DNA of 64,000 nucleotides from Stenotrophomonas nitritireducens (GTDB taxonomy: Bacteria; Pseudomonadota; Gammaproteobacteria; Xanthomonadales; Xanthomonadaceae), in contig NZ_CP016756.1 in the NCBI RefSeq assembly GCF_001700965.1, positions 2,046,001 to 2,110,000 on the forward strand. The letters are read 5' to 3'. Below are positions 41,869-50,525 of this stretch, piece after piece. A program made the translations under genes and the position numbers. The notes under the pieces were generated by a model. The model did not search any database and had not been told where the DNA came from. It was given only the letters and a program-made list of their open reading frames with translations. Every line of letters begins with the position of its first letter. Position 1 is the first letter of the stretch.

Positions 41869-43794
41869 ATGCGGATCCAGATCCTGGCAGCAACCGTCGC
41901 CGTCGTCTGCGGCATCGGCATTGCACCCAGCGCAGCGGCGCAGGTCTCGCCGATGACGCCGGACATCACCGGCAAGAAGTTCGTTGCCCCCGAACCGGCG
42001 CGCGACTTCATCAAACGCGAGGTGATGATCCCGATGCGGGACGGGGTCAAGCTCTACACCGTGATCATGATCCCCAAGGGCGCGCACAACGCGCCGATCC
42101 TGTTCACCCGCACGCCCTACAACGCGGCCGGCCGGGTGGATCGCACGCCGGGCGCGACACGCCTGGTCGACGCGCTCGCCCAGGGCGATACGGTATTCGC
42201 CGAAGACGGCTATATCCGCGTGTTCCAGGACGTGCGCGGCAAGTACGGCTCCGAAGGCGACTACGTGATGACGCGGCCGCCGCGCGGTCCGCTCAACCCG
42301 GGCAAGATCGATCACAGCACTGACGCCTGGGACAGCATCGATTGGCTGGTCAAGCACCTGCCCGAGTCCAACGGCAAGGTCGGCATGCTCGGCTCGTCCT
42401 ACGAAGGCTTCACCGTGGTGATGGCCCTGCTAGATCCCCACCCGGCATTGAAAGTGGCCGCGCCGGAAAGCCCGATGATCGATGGCTGGATGGGCGATGA
42501 CTGGTTCCAGCACGGCGCCTATCGGCAGGTGAATCTTGGCTACTTCACCGGCCAGATGACCGCACGCGGTGCCGGTGCGAAAATGGCCATGCCCGGCGCC
42601 GATGACTACAGCAGCTTCCTGCAGGCTGGCTCGGTCGGCGCGTTTGCGAAGGCGCAGGGACTGGAACAGATACCGGCCTGGCACAAGGTCAGCGAGCACC
42701 CGGCCTATGACGCGTTCTGGCAGCAGCAGGCGTTGGACAAGCTCTTGGCCAAGCTGCCCGAAATCACGGTACCCACCATGTGGGAACAGGGCGCGTGGGA
42801 TCAGGAAGACATCTACGGCGCACATACCGCCTGGGCCGCGCTGGAACCCAAGGACCACGACAACACCCGCAACTTTCTGGTGATCGGCCCGTGGCGGCAC
42901 AGCGGTGCCAATTACAACGGCAGCTCGCTCGGCGCGCTGGACTTCAACGGTGATACCGCGCTGCAGTGGCGCCGCGATGTGCTCAAGCCGTTCTTCGACC
43001 AGTACCTCAAGGACGGTGCGCCAACCGCCAACACACCACCGGTCTGGGTCTATGACGCCGGCGAGAACCGCTGGAACACCTACACCACCTGGCCGCAGAG
43101 CTGCAGCAACGCCTGCGGCGCCAGCGCACGCCGCCTGTACTTGAACGCCGACGCGCAGTTGGCTTTTGACAGCAGCGGCGGCGAAGCACAGTACGCCGAA
43201 TACGTCTCCGACCCGGCCAAGCCGGTGCCGTTCGTGCCGCGCCCGGTGAACATGGGCGACCGCGACGTATGGACCACGTGGCTGGTGCGCGACCAGCGTT
43301 TCGTCGATGGCCGCACCGATGTACTCACTTACACCGGGCCGGTGTTGGACAAACCGATGAAACTCGCCGGCATGCCGCAGGTGCAGCTCAATGCCTCCAC
43401 CTCCGGCACCGACAGCGACTGGGTGGTCAAACTTATCGATGTCTACCCCGATCAGTATCCCGACAACCCGAAGCTGGCCGGCTATCAGTTGCCACTGGCG
43501 ATCACGATCTTCCGTGGCCGTTACCGCGACAGCTTCAGCCAGCCCGCACCGCTCAGCGCCAATGCGGTGCAGTCCTACCAGTTCGATCTTCCCAACGTGA
43601 ACCAGACTCTGCAACCCGGCCACCGCTTGATGGTGCAGGTGCAGTCCAGCCTGTTCCCGCTGTACGACCGCAACCCGCAGCAGTACGTCGACAACATCTT
43701 CTTTGCCCAACCCGGCGACTACCGCAAGGCCACGCAGCGCATCTGGAACACCCCAGAACATCCGAGCTTCATCACCCTGCCCGTTGTTGAATGA
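41869..43794 (+). CDS. Alpha-amino-acid ester hydrolase-like S15/CocE family hydrolase
   Basis: The 641-residue secreted protein has a signal peptide (cleavage near APSAAAQ, about residue 25). The S15/CocE domain has the nucleophile serine in MLGSSYEGF and downstream acid and histidine (GPWRHSGA). It closes with the jelly-roll domain common to CocE and glutaryl-7-ACA acylases. The G-S-S-Y-E-G elbow, length and exported state are those of the xanthomonad alpha-amino-acid ester hydrolases, which act on esters and beta-lactam amides. It is outside the supercluster, with no cluster operator in front, and is probably ordinary periplasmic housekeeping or defence. Confidence 0.88.
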   Translation: MRIQILAATVAVVCGIGIAPSAAAQVSPMTPDITGKKFVAPEPARDFIKREVMIPMRDGVKLYTVIMIPKGAHNAPILFTRTPYNAAGRVDRTPGATRLVDALAQGDTVFAEDGYIRVFQDVRGKYGSEGDYVMTRPPRGPLNPGKIDHSTDAWDSIDWLVKHLPESNGKVGMLGSSYEGFTVVMALLDPHPALKVAAPESPMIDGWMGDDWFQHGAYRQVNLGYFTGQMTARGAGAKMAMPGADDYSSFLQAGSVGAFAKAQGLEQIPAWHKVSEHPAYDAFWQQQALDKLLAKLPEITVPTMWEQGAWDQEDIYGAHTAWAALEPKDHDNTRNFLVIGPWRHSGANYNGSSLGALDFNGDTALQWRRDVLKPFFDQYLKDGAPTANTPPVWVYDAGENRWNTYTTWPQSCSNACGASARRLYLNADAQLAFDSSGGEAQYAEYVSDPAKPVPFVPRPVNMGDRDVWTTWLVRDQRFVDGRTDVLTYTGPVLDKPMKLAGMPQVQLNASTSGTDSDWVVKLIDVYPDQYPDNPKLAGYQLPLAITIFRGRYRDSFSQPAPLSANAVQSYQFDLPNVNQTLQPGHRLMVQVQSSLFPLYDRNPQQYVDNIFFAQPGDYRKATQRIWNTPEHPSFITLPVVE

Positions 43795-44052
43795 TACGGT
43801 TGCAGGCGTGCTTCGCATTGCCGATGCCGGTGCAAGCACACCGCGCACGTGGATCACTTCTTCGTGCGCTATGCGTCAACCCACGCGCATCGGCAGTTGA
43901 TTCACTGCTGATGCTTCACTGTCGGACCATTGCCGCCGGGCAGCAATACTGAACCGGGCGTCACGCACAGCACACACACGTTTGCTTGGCGTTTCGGAAG
44001 TGCGTGCTATAGCAGTAGCTGGCACTATCGCCTGCAATGCACAGGAGCGTGT

Positions 44053-44145
44053 ATGAAGCGCAGAAGGTTCAGCCAGCGCAGCATCATCCTGATCGGCATC
44101 GCCGTCATCGTCTTGGTCATCACGCTGTCCATCGCGCCTTGGTAA
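44053..44145 (+). CDS. Very small single-helix membrane protein (30 residues)
   Basis: AGGAG lies seven bases before an ATG that opens a 30-codon frame: a basic start MKRRRFSQRS and one hydrophobic helix IILIGIAVIVLVITLSI. The design of positively charged N-terminus plus one helix is that of bacterial small membrane proteins. The rest of the gap 43795-44326 shows nothing else that I can call a gene. Confidence 0.5.
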   Translation: MKRRRFSQRSIILIGIAVIVLVITLSIAPW

Positions 44146-44326
44146 TTGTTCCCTGGTAGCTCTTCAACGCTGGCTGGCCCAGCGTGCTACGCCGCACACC
44201 AAGGTGCGGCGCCAACCCAATGAGCGCCAATGCGCAGTTCTGCGCATTCAGTCATTGCCGCTCATCCTGCTCCCCGCTATAGCTGCAACAGCCAGATGCG
44301 GGGGGATCGCATACCGGAGCATGTAA

Positions 44327-44578
44327 ATGCACAACGTTCAATTTTTTCTGGAAGGCCCTGGCCGTCAACGACGCCCGGTGACGCTGCTGGCAACAGAGTC
44401 TAAAAGCGTGCCCAAGGGCAGCAACGATGGGCGTCGCGTGGCCACCATCGGCCTGGTTGATGTCTGCTTCCATACGATGATCGATGCGCAGGGCAACATC
44501 GCCCAGCAGATCGACTTCGATGGCTACCGTTTCAAGTTCAGGGATTCCAACCTGCCGTGGGACCTGATGATCGCCTGA
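44327..44578 (+). CDS. Hypothetical 83-residue cytosolic protein
   Basis: GGAG lies a few bases before the ATG. The protein starts MHNVQFFLEGPGRQRRPVTL and has no signal, membrane segment or motif that I recognise. It contains VATIGLVDVCFHTMID and ends SNLPWDLMIA. Codon use looks genuine, with GC-rich third positions, and no longer frame competes. Function unknown. Confidence 0.6.
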   Translation: MHNVQFFLEGPGRQRRPVTLLATESKSVPKGSNDGRRVATIGLVDVCFHTMIDAQGNIAQQIDFDGYRFKFRDSNLPWDLMIA

Positions 44579-44767
44579 GTTGTTTGAGCTGCGCTGATTC
44601 CGGCAGATGCCCCCTGCGTCAGCGTCCGCTCTACCCCACTGCAAGCTGTACGCGTTACGCCACGTTTGCATTTCGTGCACCTGCTCGTCACTCCCTGCAG
44701 GCACCGCCTTAATCGCCATCCATGCATTCTGCAGGTGGAGCATCGTTGCTCCCTCAGGAGATGCGCC

Positions 44768-45118
44768 ATGGATACCCGCAATATGAAGAAGCTGCTGTTC
44801 GCCGGCATGATCGCCGTGGGTTGCGCAGGTACTGCGCTCACCGTGCAGGCTGCCGGTCAGCAGGCCATGCAAGGCCATGAATCCGAGCAACCCGGCACCG
44901 ACACCTGGATCACCACCAAGGTGAAAGCCGAGCTGCTGACCACCAAGGATGTCTCGGGAATGGAAATCAAGGTCGAAACCGTCAATGGTGTTGTCAGCCT
45001 CAGTGGCACGGTTGCCACCAAGGTCGAAGCTGACCGCGCCATCGCTGCCGCCAAGGGCATCAAGGGCGTAACCAGCGTCGACAGTTCACAGCTGAAGGTG
45101 GCCGGCGCACATCATTGA
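44768..45118 (+). CDS. OsmY-like BON-domain periplasmic protein
   Basis: The 116-residue protein has a signal peptide (KKLLFAGMIAVGCAGTALT, cleavage near VQAAG) and one BON domain at about residues 45-112: TDTWITTKVKAELL, then GVVSLSGTV and AAAKGIKGVTSVDSSQL. BON proteins bind phospholipid and protect the envelope under osmotic stress. GGAG lies eight bases before the ATG; a second ATG five codons on is possible. A strong terminator follows. Confidence 0.9.
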   Translation: MDTRNMKKLLFAGMIAVGCAGTALTVQAAGQQAMQGHESEQPGTDTWITTKVKAELLTTKDVSGMEIKVETVNGVVSLSGTVATKVEADRAIAAAKGIKGVTSVDSSQLKVAGAHH

Positions 45119-45171
45119 TCATGCGCTGATGCAGCAACCTGTGTGCATGCCTGGCATGCAACACGGATGAA

Positions 45172-45205
45172 GAAGGCGGCACCTCACGGTGCCGCCTTCT
45201 TTTTC
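45172..45205. terminator. Bidirectional intrinsic terminator
   Basis: A 12-bp stem GAAGGCGGCACC / GGTGCCGCCTTC with loop TCAC is followed by a T-run. It ends the BON gene on the plus strand and overlaps the last codons of the small minus-strand frame ending at 45184. Confidence 0.9.
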
Positions 45206-45375
45206 TCTACCGGTTTTTCGCCAGGTGCTTTCTTGTCCGGCGGCTTGCAAGGTGTATCGGGAGCGGGTTGATGTGGCGGTGGATCCTGCACCGGCACGGT
45301 TGACGATGCATCGCCGGCCCAGATGCCACGCCACGGCTCAACCCCACCGAAAACCGAGACCCGCGCCGGGGTCAC
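45184..45375 (-). CDS. Possible small proline-rich protein (coupled frame)
   Basis: A 63-codon frame starting with GTG overlaps the stop of the frame 45372-45536 in a GTGA arrangement. Its text is proline- and lysine-rich (VQDPPPHQPAPDTP) and runs into the terminator stem at its end. The coupling is suggestive, but low complexity makes a chance frame possible. Confidence 0.3.
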   Translation of the reverse strand: MTPARVSVFGGVEPWRGIWAGDASSTVPVQDPPPHQPAPDTPCKPPDKKAPGEKPVEKKKAAP

Positions 45376-45536
45376 TCTTCTTCTTCGTTGTCGCGCTGCG
45401 GGGCCTTCTTCTCGCGACCGGGTTGTTCGCGGTCGGGCTGATCGGGTTTGCCCGGCTGTTGCTGCGCGTGGCGTTGCGGGTTGCTGCGGGGATCCTGAAC
45501 GTCGCTGCGCTGTGGCGTGTTGTGTTGGGTGGACAT
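45372..45536 (-). CDS. Small hydrophilic protein, 54 residues
   Basis: An ATG preceded by GAGG opens a frame for MSTQHNTPQRSDVQDPRSNP and a tail of lysine, arginine, glutamine and glutamate ending DNEEEE. Such short disordered proteins are common in xanthomonads. There is no domain. It is probably real but unproven. The stretch from 45537 to 45808 upstream holds no gene that I can see. Confidence 0.5.
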   Translation of the reverse strand: MSTQHNTPQRSDVQDPRSNPQRHAQQQPGKPDQPDREQPGREKKAPQRDNEEEE

Positions 45537-45808
45537 CGAACTTGCCTCGCATTTGGCGGCAGGGGCGCCGCACGCACAGACTCGCCCCGGCCCCGTTAGT
45601 GCGGGGTCCTTAATTCGTTTTTCCGCGCATGATCCTGATGAACAGGCCAATGCGTTCAGCGCCGCTTGCTGTTGGCACGGCGCACACAGCAGCGTGCGCG
45701 GCGATGCTGCTGGCCAGCGCGTTCGGGCCGCGCGATCACGCAGTGCTTTGCGCTGATACCCGCTTCATCGTCTGAACAGAGCAGGCGTGCGCGGACGCCA
45801 GCGCGAAC

Positions 45809-46453
45809 TCACCACTGGCCCGCAGCGGTGAGCAACAGGCTGTTGCGCGCGTGCCAGGCGTGCAGCTCGGCGGACACCAGCCCATCGATGGGCAGTTGCA
45901 ACGCGGCGTAGGCATCCAGCCCGTCGCGCAGGCGCAGCAGCCCCGGGTGTGCGGTGGCGGCCGGCCAGGTTGCCGGCGCACCGAAGCCGCTGCTCGCGGC
46001 CTGTTCCGCACTGGCCAGCAGCTCTGCCTGGCGGGCAAGCCGCTCGCGCACCCACACCTGCAACGAAGGGTGCACCGTGAAGCCCTCCAGCTGCAGCGCA
46101 TCGCGCAACTGGCTCAATTCACCCAAGGCACCGCGCAGCCATTCTGTGTGTCCGCCGGCGCGTGCAGGCACCGTCAGTGGCGCCGGTGCCGCATGCGCGC
46201 GCAATTGCCGCTTCCAGCGTGTTTCCCAGCTGCGCGCCTCCTGCTCGGTTTCGGCCTCCACCAACCACCCCAACGGCAGATCGAACAGCGAGTAATAGCG
46301 CGATGAGAACGCCTGCAGCCGCGTCATTGGATCGGTGGCGATGCCGAGCTTTGCGTAGTCTTCGCCGGCGCAGGGAAACACATACAGATATGTGCGCCCG
46401 CGCAGCCGCCTGCCACCATTGCCCAGCGCCACTATCCGCCGCGCGCCGGCCAT
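45809..46453 (-). CDS. GIY-YIG-like (T5orf172/MUG113-type) protein in the ku operon
   Basis: The 214-residue protein has, at about residues 20-85, a segment like the GIY-YIG nuclease core: TYLYVFPCAG, then YAKLGIATDPMTRLQAF, then ARSWETRWKRQL, whose glutamate would be the metal ligand. The remainder is helical and unknown. The start lies two bases after the ku stop, so the genes are almost certainly co-transcribed and perhaps coupled. A nuclease or DNA-end-binding role beside Ku is an attractive inference. Confidence 0.7.
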   Translation of the reverse strand: MAGARRIVALGNGGRRLRGRTYLYVFPCAGEDYAKLGIATDPMTRLQAFSSRYYSLFDLPLGWLVEAETEQEARSWETRWKRQLRAHAAPAPLTVPARAGGHTEWLRGALGELSQLRDALQLEGFTVHPSLQVWVRERLARQAELLASAEQAASSGFGAPATWPAATAHPGLLRLRDGLDAYAALQLPIDGLVSAELHAWHARNSLLLTAAGQW

Positions 46454-46455
46454 TG

Positions 46456-47382
46456 CTAGCGCGCAGCCGCCTTGCGCGCGGTTTTTGCGGGCTTGCCGGC
46501 AGTTGCCGCCTTGCTGGCCTTCTTGGCTACCTTGGCTGCCTTGGCTTTCTTTGCCGGTGCACGTTTGCGCGCGGGGGTACGTTTGTTCTCGTCCAGACTC
46601 TTCTGCAGCAGCGACATGAAGTCGACCACATTGGTGGTGGCATCCTCCGGCTCGGGCGCCTGCTCGTCGATGATGCGGGTGGTGGCGCCCTTGGCTTTCA
46701 GGCGCTTGCGGATGATCGCCTGCAGCCGTTTGCGGAACTCGTCTTCATAGCTTTCCGGCTGCCACGGCGTGGCCATGGATTCGATCAGGCTGGCCGCCAT
46801 CTCGGTTTCGCGGCTGCTGATGCGGTAATCGGAAGCCTTGCCGCTGGGCAGCTTGTATTCGGAAGGGTCCACCAGTTCCTGCGGGTAGCGCAGCATCAGC
46901 AATACCAGCGCGTCGCCTTCGGCGGCAACAGCGCACAGGTATTCGCGGGTGCGGATGACAACCCGCGCCACCCCCACCTTGCCGGTTTTCTTCAACGTCT
47001 CGCGCAGCAGCACATAGCCTTTTTCGGCCTTCTTGCCCGGCACCAGCACATAGGGTTTCTCATAGAAGCGCAGGCCGATGGCATCGCGATCAACGAATGC
47101 CTCGACGTCGATGGACTCGTGGGTCTGCGGTGCGGCCGAGGCGATGTCCTCCTTCTCCACCACCACATAGCTGCCCTTGTCGTACTCGAAGGCCTTGATG
47201 ATGTCCTTCCACGGCACCTCTTCGCCGGTCTCGGCATTGACCCGCTCGAAGCGGATCGGCTTCTTGTCGCGCGAGTCGAGCATGCGGAAGCTGATGTCCA
47301 CCTTGCGTTCGCCGCTCATCAGCGATACCGGCACGTTCAGCAGGCCGAAGGAAAGGGTGCCACTCCAGATGGGACGGGCCAT
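46456..47382 (-). CDS. ku: Ku protein for non-homologous end joining
   Basis: The 308-residue bacterial Ku starts MARPIWSGTLSFGLLNVPVS. It has the bridge and barrel regions (YVVVEKEDI, KGYVLLRETL, KLPSGKASDYRIS) and a lysine- and alanine-rich C-terminal tail (from about residue 268) of the kind that binds DNA and LigD. It binds double-strand ends as a homodimer. An ATG four codons upstream is an alternative start. No ligD is present in the window. The GIY-YIG-like gene follows directly. Confidence 0.95.
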   Translation of the reverse strand: MARPIWSGTLSFGLLNVPVSLMSGERKVDISFRMLDSRDKKPIRFERVNAETGEEVPWKDIIKAFEYDKGSYVVVEKEDIASAAPQTHESIDVEAFVDRDAIGLRFYEKPYVLVPGKKAEKGYVLLRETLKKTGKVGVARVVIRTREYLCAVAAEGDALVLLMLRYPQELVDPSEYKLPSGKASDYRISSRETEMAASLIESMATPWQPESYEDEFRKRLQAIIRKRLKAKGATTRIIDEQAPEPEDATTNVVDFMSLLQKSLDENKRTPARKRAPAKKAKAAKVAKKASKAATAGKPAKTARKAAAR

Positions 47383-47394
47383 GGTGTCGACCAT

Positions 47395-47771
47395 AGGTGG
47401 GAACTGATGCAACGCTCGCCGGGCAGCGCGAAAACCTGCGTGAAGAAAGCACCACGCGTATTCACACTGAGGGGAACGCCCCGGCCACGCGCGCGGCTTC
47501 GCGGGTGCGGCCGGTGAGCGCCTTGTCGATGACCAGCAACGCATGCTGTTTGCGGCGCGGGGGATGGCCGTCACCCAGTCGCTCGGCAACCAGCCGCCTT
47601 CGTGCCGGTCCCGAACGCCTGTCTGCTACCAAGGGCGCTGGCGGGTCAACGTCTTGCCCCGCTGCTCTGGGAAAACCTGGCATGCGGCGGCGCGCCGACT
47701 GCATCATGGGCATGGCGCTGCTGGCCAGTGCGGCCCTTCTTCTGATTTGAATCACGCAAAAGGAAAACCCG
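47395..47771. other. Gap of 377 bp without a recognised gene
   Basis: It lies between divergent ku and the FMN reductase gene. Open frames occur on both strands, but none has a ribosome site or a family resemblance that I can defend. It should contain both promoters. Confidence 0.5.
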
Positions 47772-48365
47772 ATGTCCCTCGATGCTCGTCCCATACATGT
47801 GCTTGCCTTCGCTGGCAGCCTGCGCCGCAACAGCTACAACCGCCACCTGCTGGAAACCGCTGCCCTCGCCGTCCCGGAGGGCATCCAGCTGACGGTGTAC
47901 GACAGCATCGCCGACGTGCCATTGTTCGACGAGGACCTGGAGGCGGAAAACCCGGCCGGTCCGGACGGCGTGCGCCGCCTGCGTGCCGCAGTCGCGGCCG
48001 CCGACGCGGTGCTGATCGCCACGCCCGAATACAACCAATCACTGCCCGGCGTGCTGAAGAACACCATTGACTGGCTGTCGCGCAAAACACCCGATGGCCA
48101 GGAAGTGCTGGCCGGCAAGCCGGTCGCCATCATCGGTGCCACTCCCGGCCCGTGGGGCACGCGCCTGGCCCAGGCGCAGCTGCGCCAGGCACTTGTGGCC
48201 ACCGGCTCGCTGGTGATGACGGCACCGATGCTGTTCGTTCGTGATGCCGCACGCGTCTTCGACGCGGACAGCGGCCACTATGACGCGGCAACCCAGAAAC
48301 GACTCACGGCCGTACTTCACTCCCTGCAACGCTGGTCCCGGCAGCAACTCGCCAGCCTCGACTAA
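47772..48365 (+). CDS. NADPH-dependent FMN reductase (chromate/quinone reductase type)
   Basis: The 197-residue flavodoxin-like enzyme has the FMN phosphate loop GSLRRNSYNRHLLETA and the isoalloxazine segment TPEYNQSLPGVLKNTIDW. ATPGPWGT follows. Such enzymes reduce quinones, azo dyes or chromate by two electrons and protect against redox stress. Single gene; the minus-strand frame 48304-48492 overlaps its end. Confidence 0.92.
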   Translation: MSLDARPIHVLAFAGSLRRNSYNRHLLETAALAVPEGIQLTVYDSIADVPLFDEDLEAENPAGPDGVRRLRAAVAAADAVLIATPEYNQSLPGVLKNTIDWLSRKTPDGQEVLAGKPVAIIGATPGPWGTRLAQAQLRQALVATGSLVMTAPMLFVRDAARVFDADSGHYDAATQKRLTAVLHSLQRWSRQQLASLD

Positions 48366-48492
48366 GCGCGTGGCGCCCAGGCCGCCCTGCGCGTTTGGGC
48401 GAACACAGCAGCTGCACGGCGGCGGCCAGCATCAGCACCCTGTCGTTGTCGTTCATCGCCTGTGCGATCCGGCCGTTATCCGCTGTGTTCAC
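48304..48492 (-). CDS. Doubtful small protein, 62 residues
   Basis: AAAGGAG lies seven bases before a GTG opening MNTADNGRIAQAMNDNDRVL. The strong ribosome site is the only support; the last third overlaps the FMN reductase gene on the other strand and there is no known motif. Confidence 0.3.
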   Translation of the reverse strand: MNTADNGRIAQAMNDNDRVLMLAAAVQLLCSPKRAGRPGRHALSRGWRVAAGTSVAGSEVRP

Positions 48493-49431
48493 TGTTCAAC
48501 TCCTTTGATTCAAATGGGAAGTGCAAGCACCTCGCGATGCCTGCCAACTGCGTCTGGAAGTACGGTGCCGGGTTCATGCCGCCATCAGCCGCGCAACGCG
48601 CGCAGCCCTTCAAACAACGGTCAACGCCGCGCGCGATCCGCATACCGCTGTCGGTATGCCTTGGCGATTCACGCCATAACGCGGCGTCCATGCGTTGGCG
48701 GCGTATTGCGAGAACGCTGCTGGTGCCCGCAGCACGCCTGTGCGATTGCGGGCCTGCTATCGCGCTGCACCGCAATGGCAATGGACGGATCGCGGTTTTC
48801 TGCCGGCAGGCGTGCAGCGCTTTGAGCTGTTTTATGGGCCTGAAGCAGATGCACCGGTGAAATGGAAACCCGGCGATGGCGGCGAATTATCTGCGTGCAC
48901 ACCGGACAGATACATCAGAAATAACTCAAACCACGCCACTCTTTTCTTGAGCAGGCGTGGGTGTTCCGCTTATGAAGGAACGAGGAAGATGCTGGCTTTC
49001 GCCCCACTTGATTCACTAGTGAAACCGCATCGCGAGTGACGACGCTCAAGCAAGTGCCGGTGCAGGTACCGCACGGTGCAACGCAGGACCGCGACCGTCG
49101 CCATGAGCGCAGCCTGTGCGCGACGCAATGCGGATCGCAGCGTGATGCGTTCAACCTCCGCCGCGATTATCCAGCGCCATCACTCACCACGATGGGTAGA
49201 ACGTCATATGGCGGGGACGTCACTGGGAGCGATGACGTTTCAAGCGCGCAAGCGTTCGCTTTGTGGCCAACACAAACCGTAGCCAAAGTTCCCGCGTTGT
49301 TCGCCTAATTTATGTACTGGTCAGTTTGGTATTCAGGATGGGTTCCGTCGGCTAACGGATAATTCACAACTATCGAACGGCCACAGATTCAGGTCGACAT
49401 CGATCAAGACCAATAACGAGGTAATGCCGAA
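48493..49431. other. Gap of about 940 bp without a convincing gene
   Basis: Several overlapping frames of 60-130 codons occur on both strands, but none has a plausible start together with sensible protein text. The last 150 bases are less GC-rich and should carry the promoter of the Ax21-family gene. It may hold a decayed gene or a non-coding RNA, but I see no clear sign of either. Confidence 0.45.
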
Positions 49432-50004
49432 ATGAAGACTTCTTTGATCGCTTTGGGCCTGTTGGCCGCCCTCCCGTTCGCCGCTTCGGCTGCCGATGGC
49501 CTGTCCTACAACTATGTTGAAGGCGGCTACGTGAATACCGATACCAAGGGCGGAGACGCCGATGGTTGGGCAGTGAAGGGCTCGGTTGCGGTGCACCCGA
49601 ACTTCCATGTGTTCGGTGAGTACAGCGCCCAGGAAACCGACAAGTTCAAGGATGACGTGGACCAGTGGCGCCTGGGTGTTGGCTACAACTACACCGTGGC
49701 CCCGAACACCGACCTGCTGGCTCGTGCGGCCTATCAGAAGCTGGATCTCGAGTACGGCCCGAAGTTCAGCGGCTACAGCGCTGAAGTCGGCGTGCGCACC
49801 GCCTTCAACCAGAACTTCGAAGGCTATGCCCTGGCTGGTTACGAGAACTACAGCAAGAAGCGCGGCTACGACCCGGATGGCGAGTTCTACGGCCGCGTTG
49901 GCGCCACCGCCAAGTTCACCCCGAACTGGGGCCTGACCGGCGAAGTGAAGCTGGCCAAGGCTGGCGACAAGGAATGGTTCGTCGGCCCGCGCTTCACCTG
50001 GTAA
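49432..50004 (+). CDS. ax21: Ax21-family outer-membrane protein
   Basis: The 190-residue protein has a signal peptide MKTSLIALGLLAALPFAASAA and then a small beta barrel of alternating strands (YNYVEGGYVNTD, GWAVKGSVAV, FHVFGEYSAQ, VGYNYTVAPNTDLLARAAY), ending VGPRFTW with the terminal aromatic. This is the xanthomonad Ax21 type, an abundant outer-membrane and vesicle protein; early claims that it is a signal molecule were withdrawn. A strong terminator follows. Confidence 0.88.
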   Translation: MKTSLIALGLLAALPFAASAADGLSYNYVEGGYVNTDTKGGDADGWAVKGSVAVHPNFHVFGEYSAQETDKFKDDVDQWRLGVGYNYTVAPNTDLLARAAYQKLDLEYGPKFSGYSAEVGVRTAFNQNFEGYALAGYENYSKKRGYDPDGEFYGRVGATAKFTPNWGLTGEVKLAKAGDKEWFVGPRFTW

Positions 50005-50071
50005 GCGACAAAGCTGCAAGCAACAAATAGTGGTGTTGTATGGCGCGTGACCTCTCTCCCACGCGCCGCTG

Positions 50072-50108
50072 GAAGCCCGGTCCTCCCCCGACCGGGCTTC
50101 TTTTTTTT
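50072..50108 (+). terminator. Intrinsic terminator of the Ax21-family gene
   Basis: Stem GAAGCCCGGT / ACCGGGCTTC with a nine-base loop, followed by eight T residues. Confidence 0.93.
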
Positions 50109-50132
50109 GCGCGCCCGGCGCCGCTTGCTTCG

Positions 50133-50420
50133 GTAGTGCCGAGCCATGCTCGGCAGAGGCTTCACCAACAACACCCTCAGCCGCAAGATTTCTGTCGAAT
50201 CCAGAGAGCCAGTACCTCCCGGGTGCGCTGCGCTTACCCGGGCTACGTCCCTGGCTCATGTAGTGCCGAGCCATGCTCGGCAGGGGCTTCACCAACAACC
50301 CCGCAGCCGCAAAATTCCTTTGTGGGAGTGGCGTAAGCCGCGAACCCGATGCCTCATCAGATCGCATAGGTTGCCAAGGGTTTCAGCAAAGTTAGCTTCG
50401 CGGCTTACGCCGCTCCCACA
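50133..50420. repeat. Mixed REP cluster
   Basis: In order: a SMAG REP (50133-50155), a CCCGGGTGCGCTGCGCTTAC element (50218-50246), another SMAG REP (50260-50282), and a composite GGAGTGGCGTAAGCCGCG inverted pair (about 50322-50420) matching those at 36466-36706. Three repeat families side by side suggest a preferred landing site. The gap 50005-50525 has no gene. Confidence 0.85.
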
Positions 50421-50481
50421 AAGAGCCAGAGAGCCAGAGAGCCCAGCGCATCCGGGGTGCACGAAAAGAAGGAAGAAAAGA

Positions 50482-50506
50482 AAAAGCCCGGCATTGCCGG
50501 GCTTTT
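50482..50506 (-). terminator. Intrinsic terminator of gpsA
   Basis: Stem AAAAGCCCGGC / GCCGGGCTTTT with a three-base loop lies 20 bp after the gpsA stop, with a T-rich tract on the minus strand. Confidence 0.85.
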
Positions 50507-50525
50507 CTTCAATCTTCGCGCATCC

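Noticed and set aside
47462..47830. A minus-strand frame that might be a ligD or other repair-gene remnant next to ku
   Set aside because: The text has no ligase, polymerase or phosphoesterase motif, and it overlaps the FMN reductase start.
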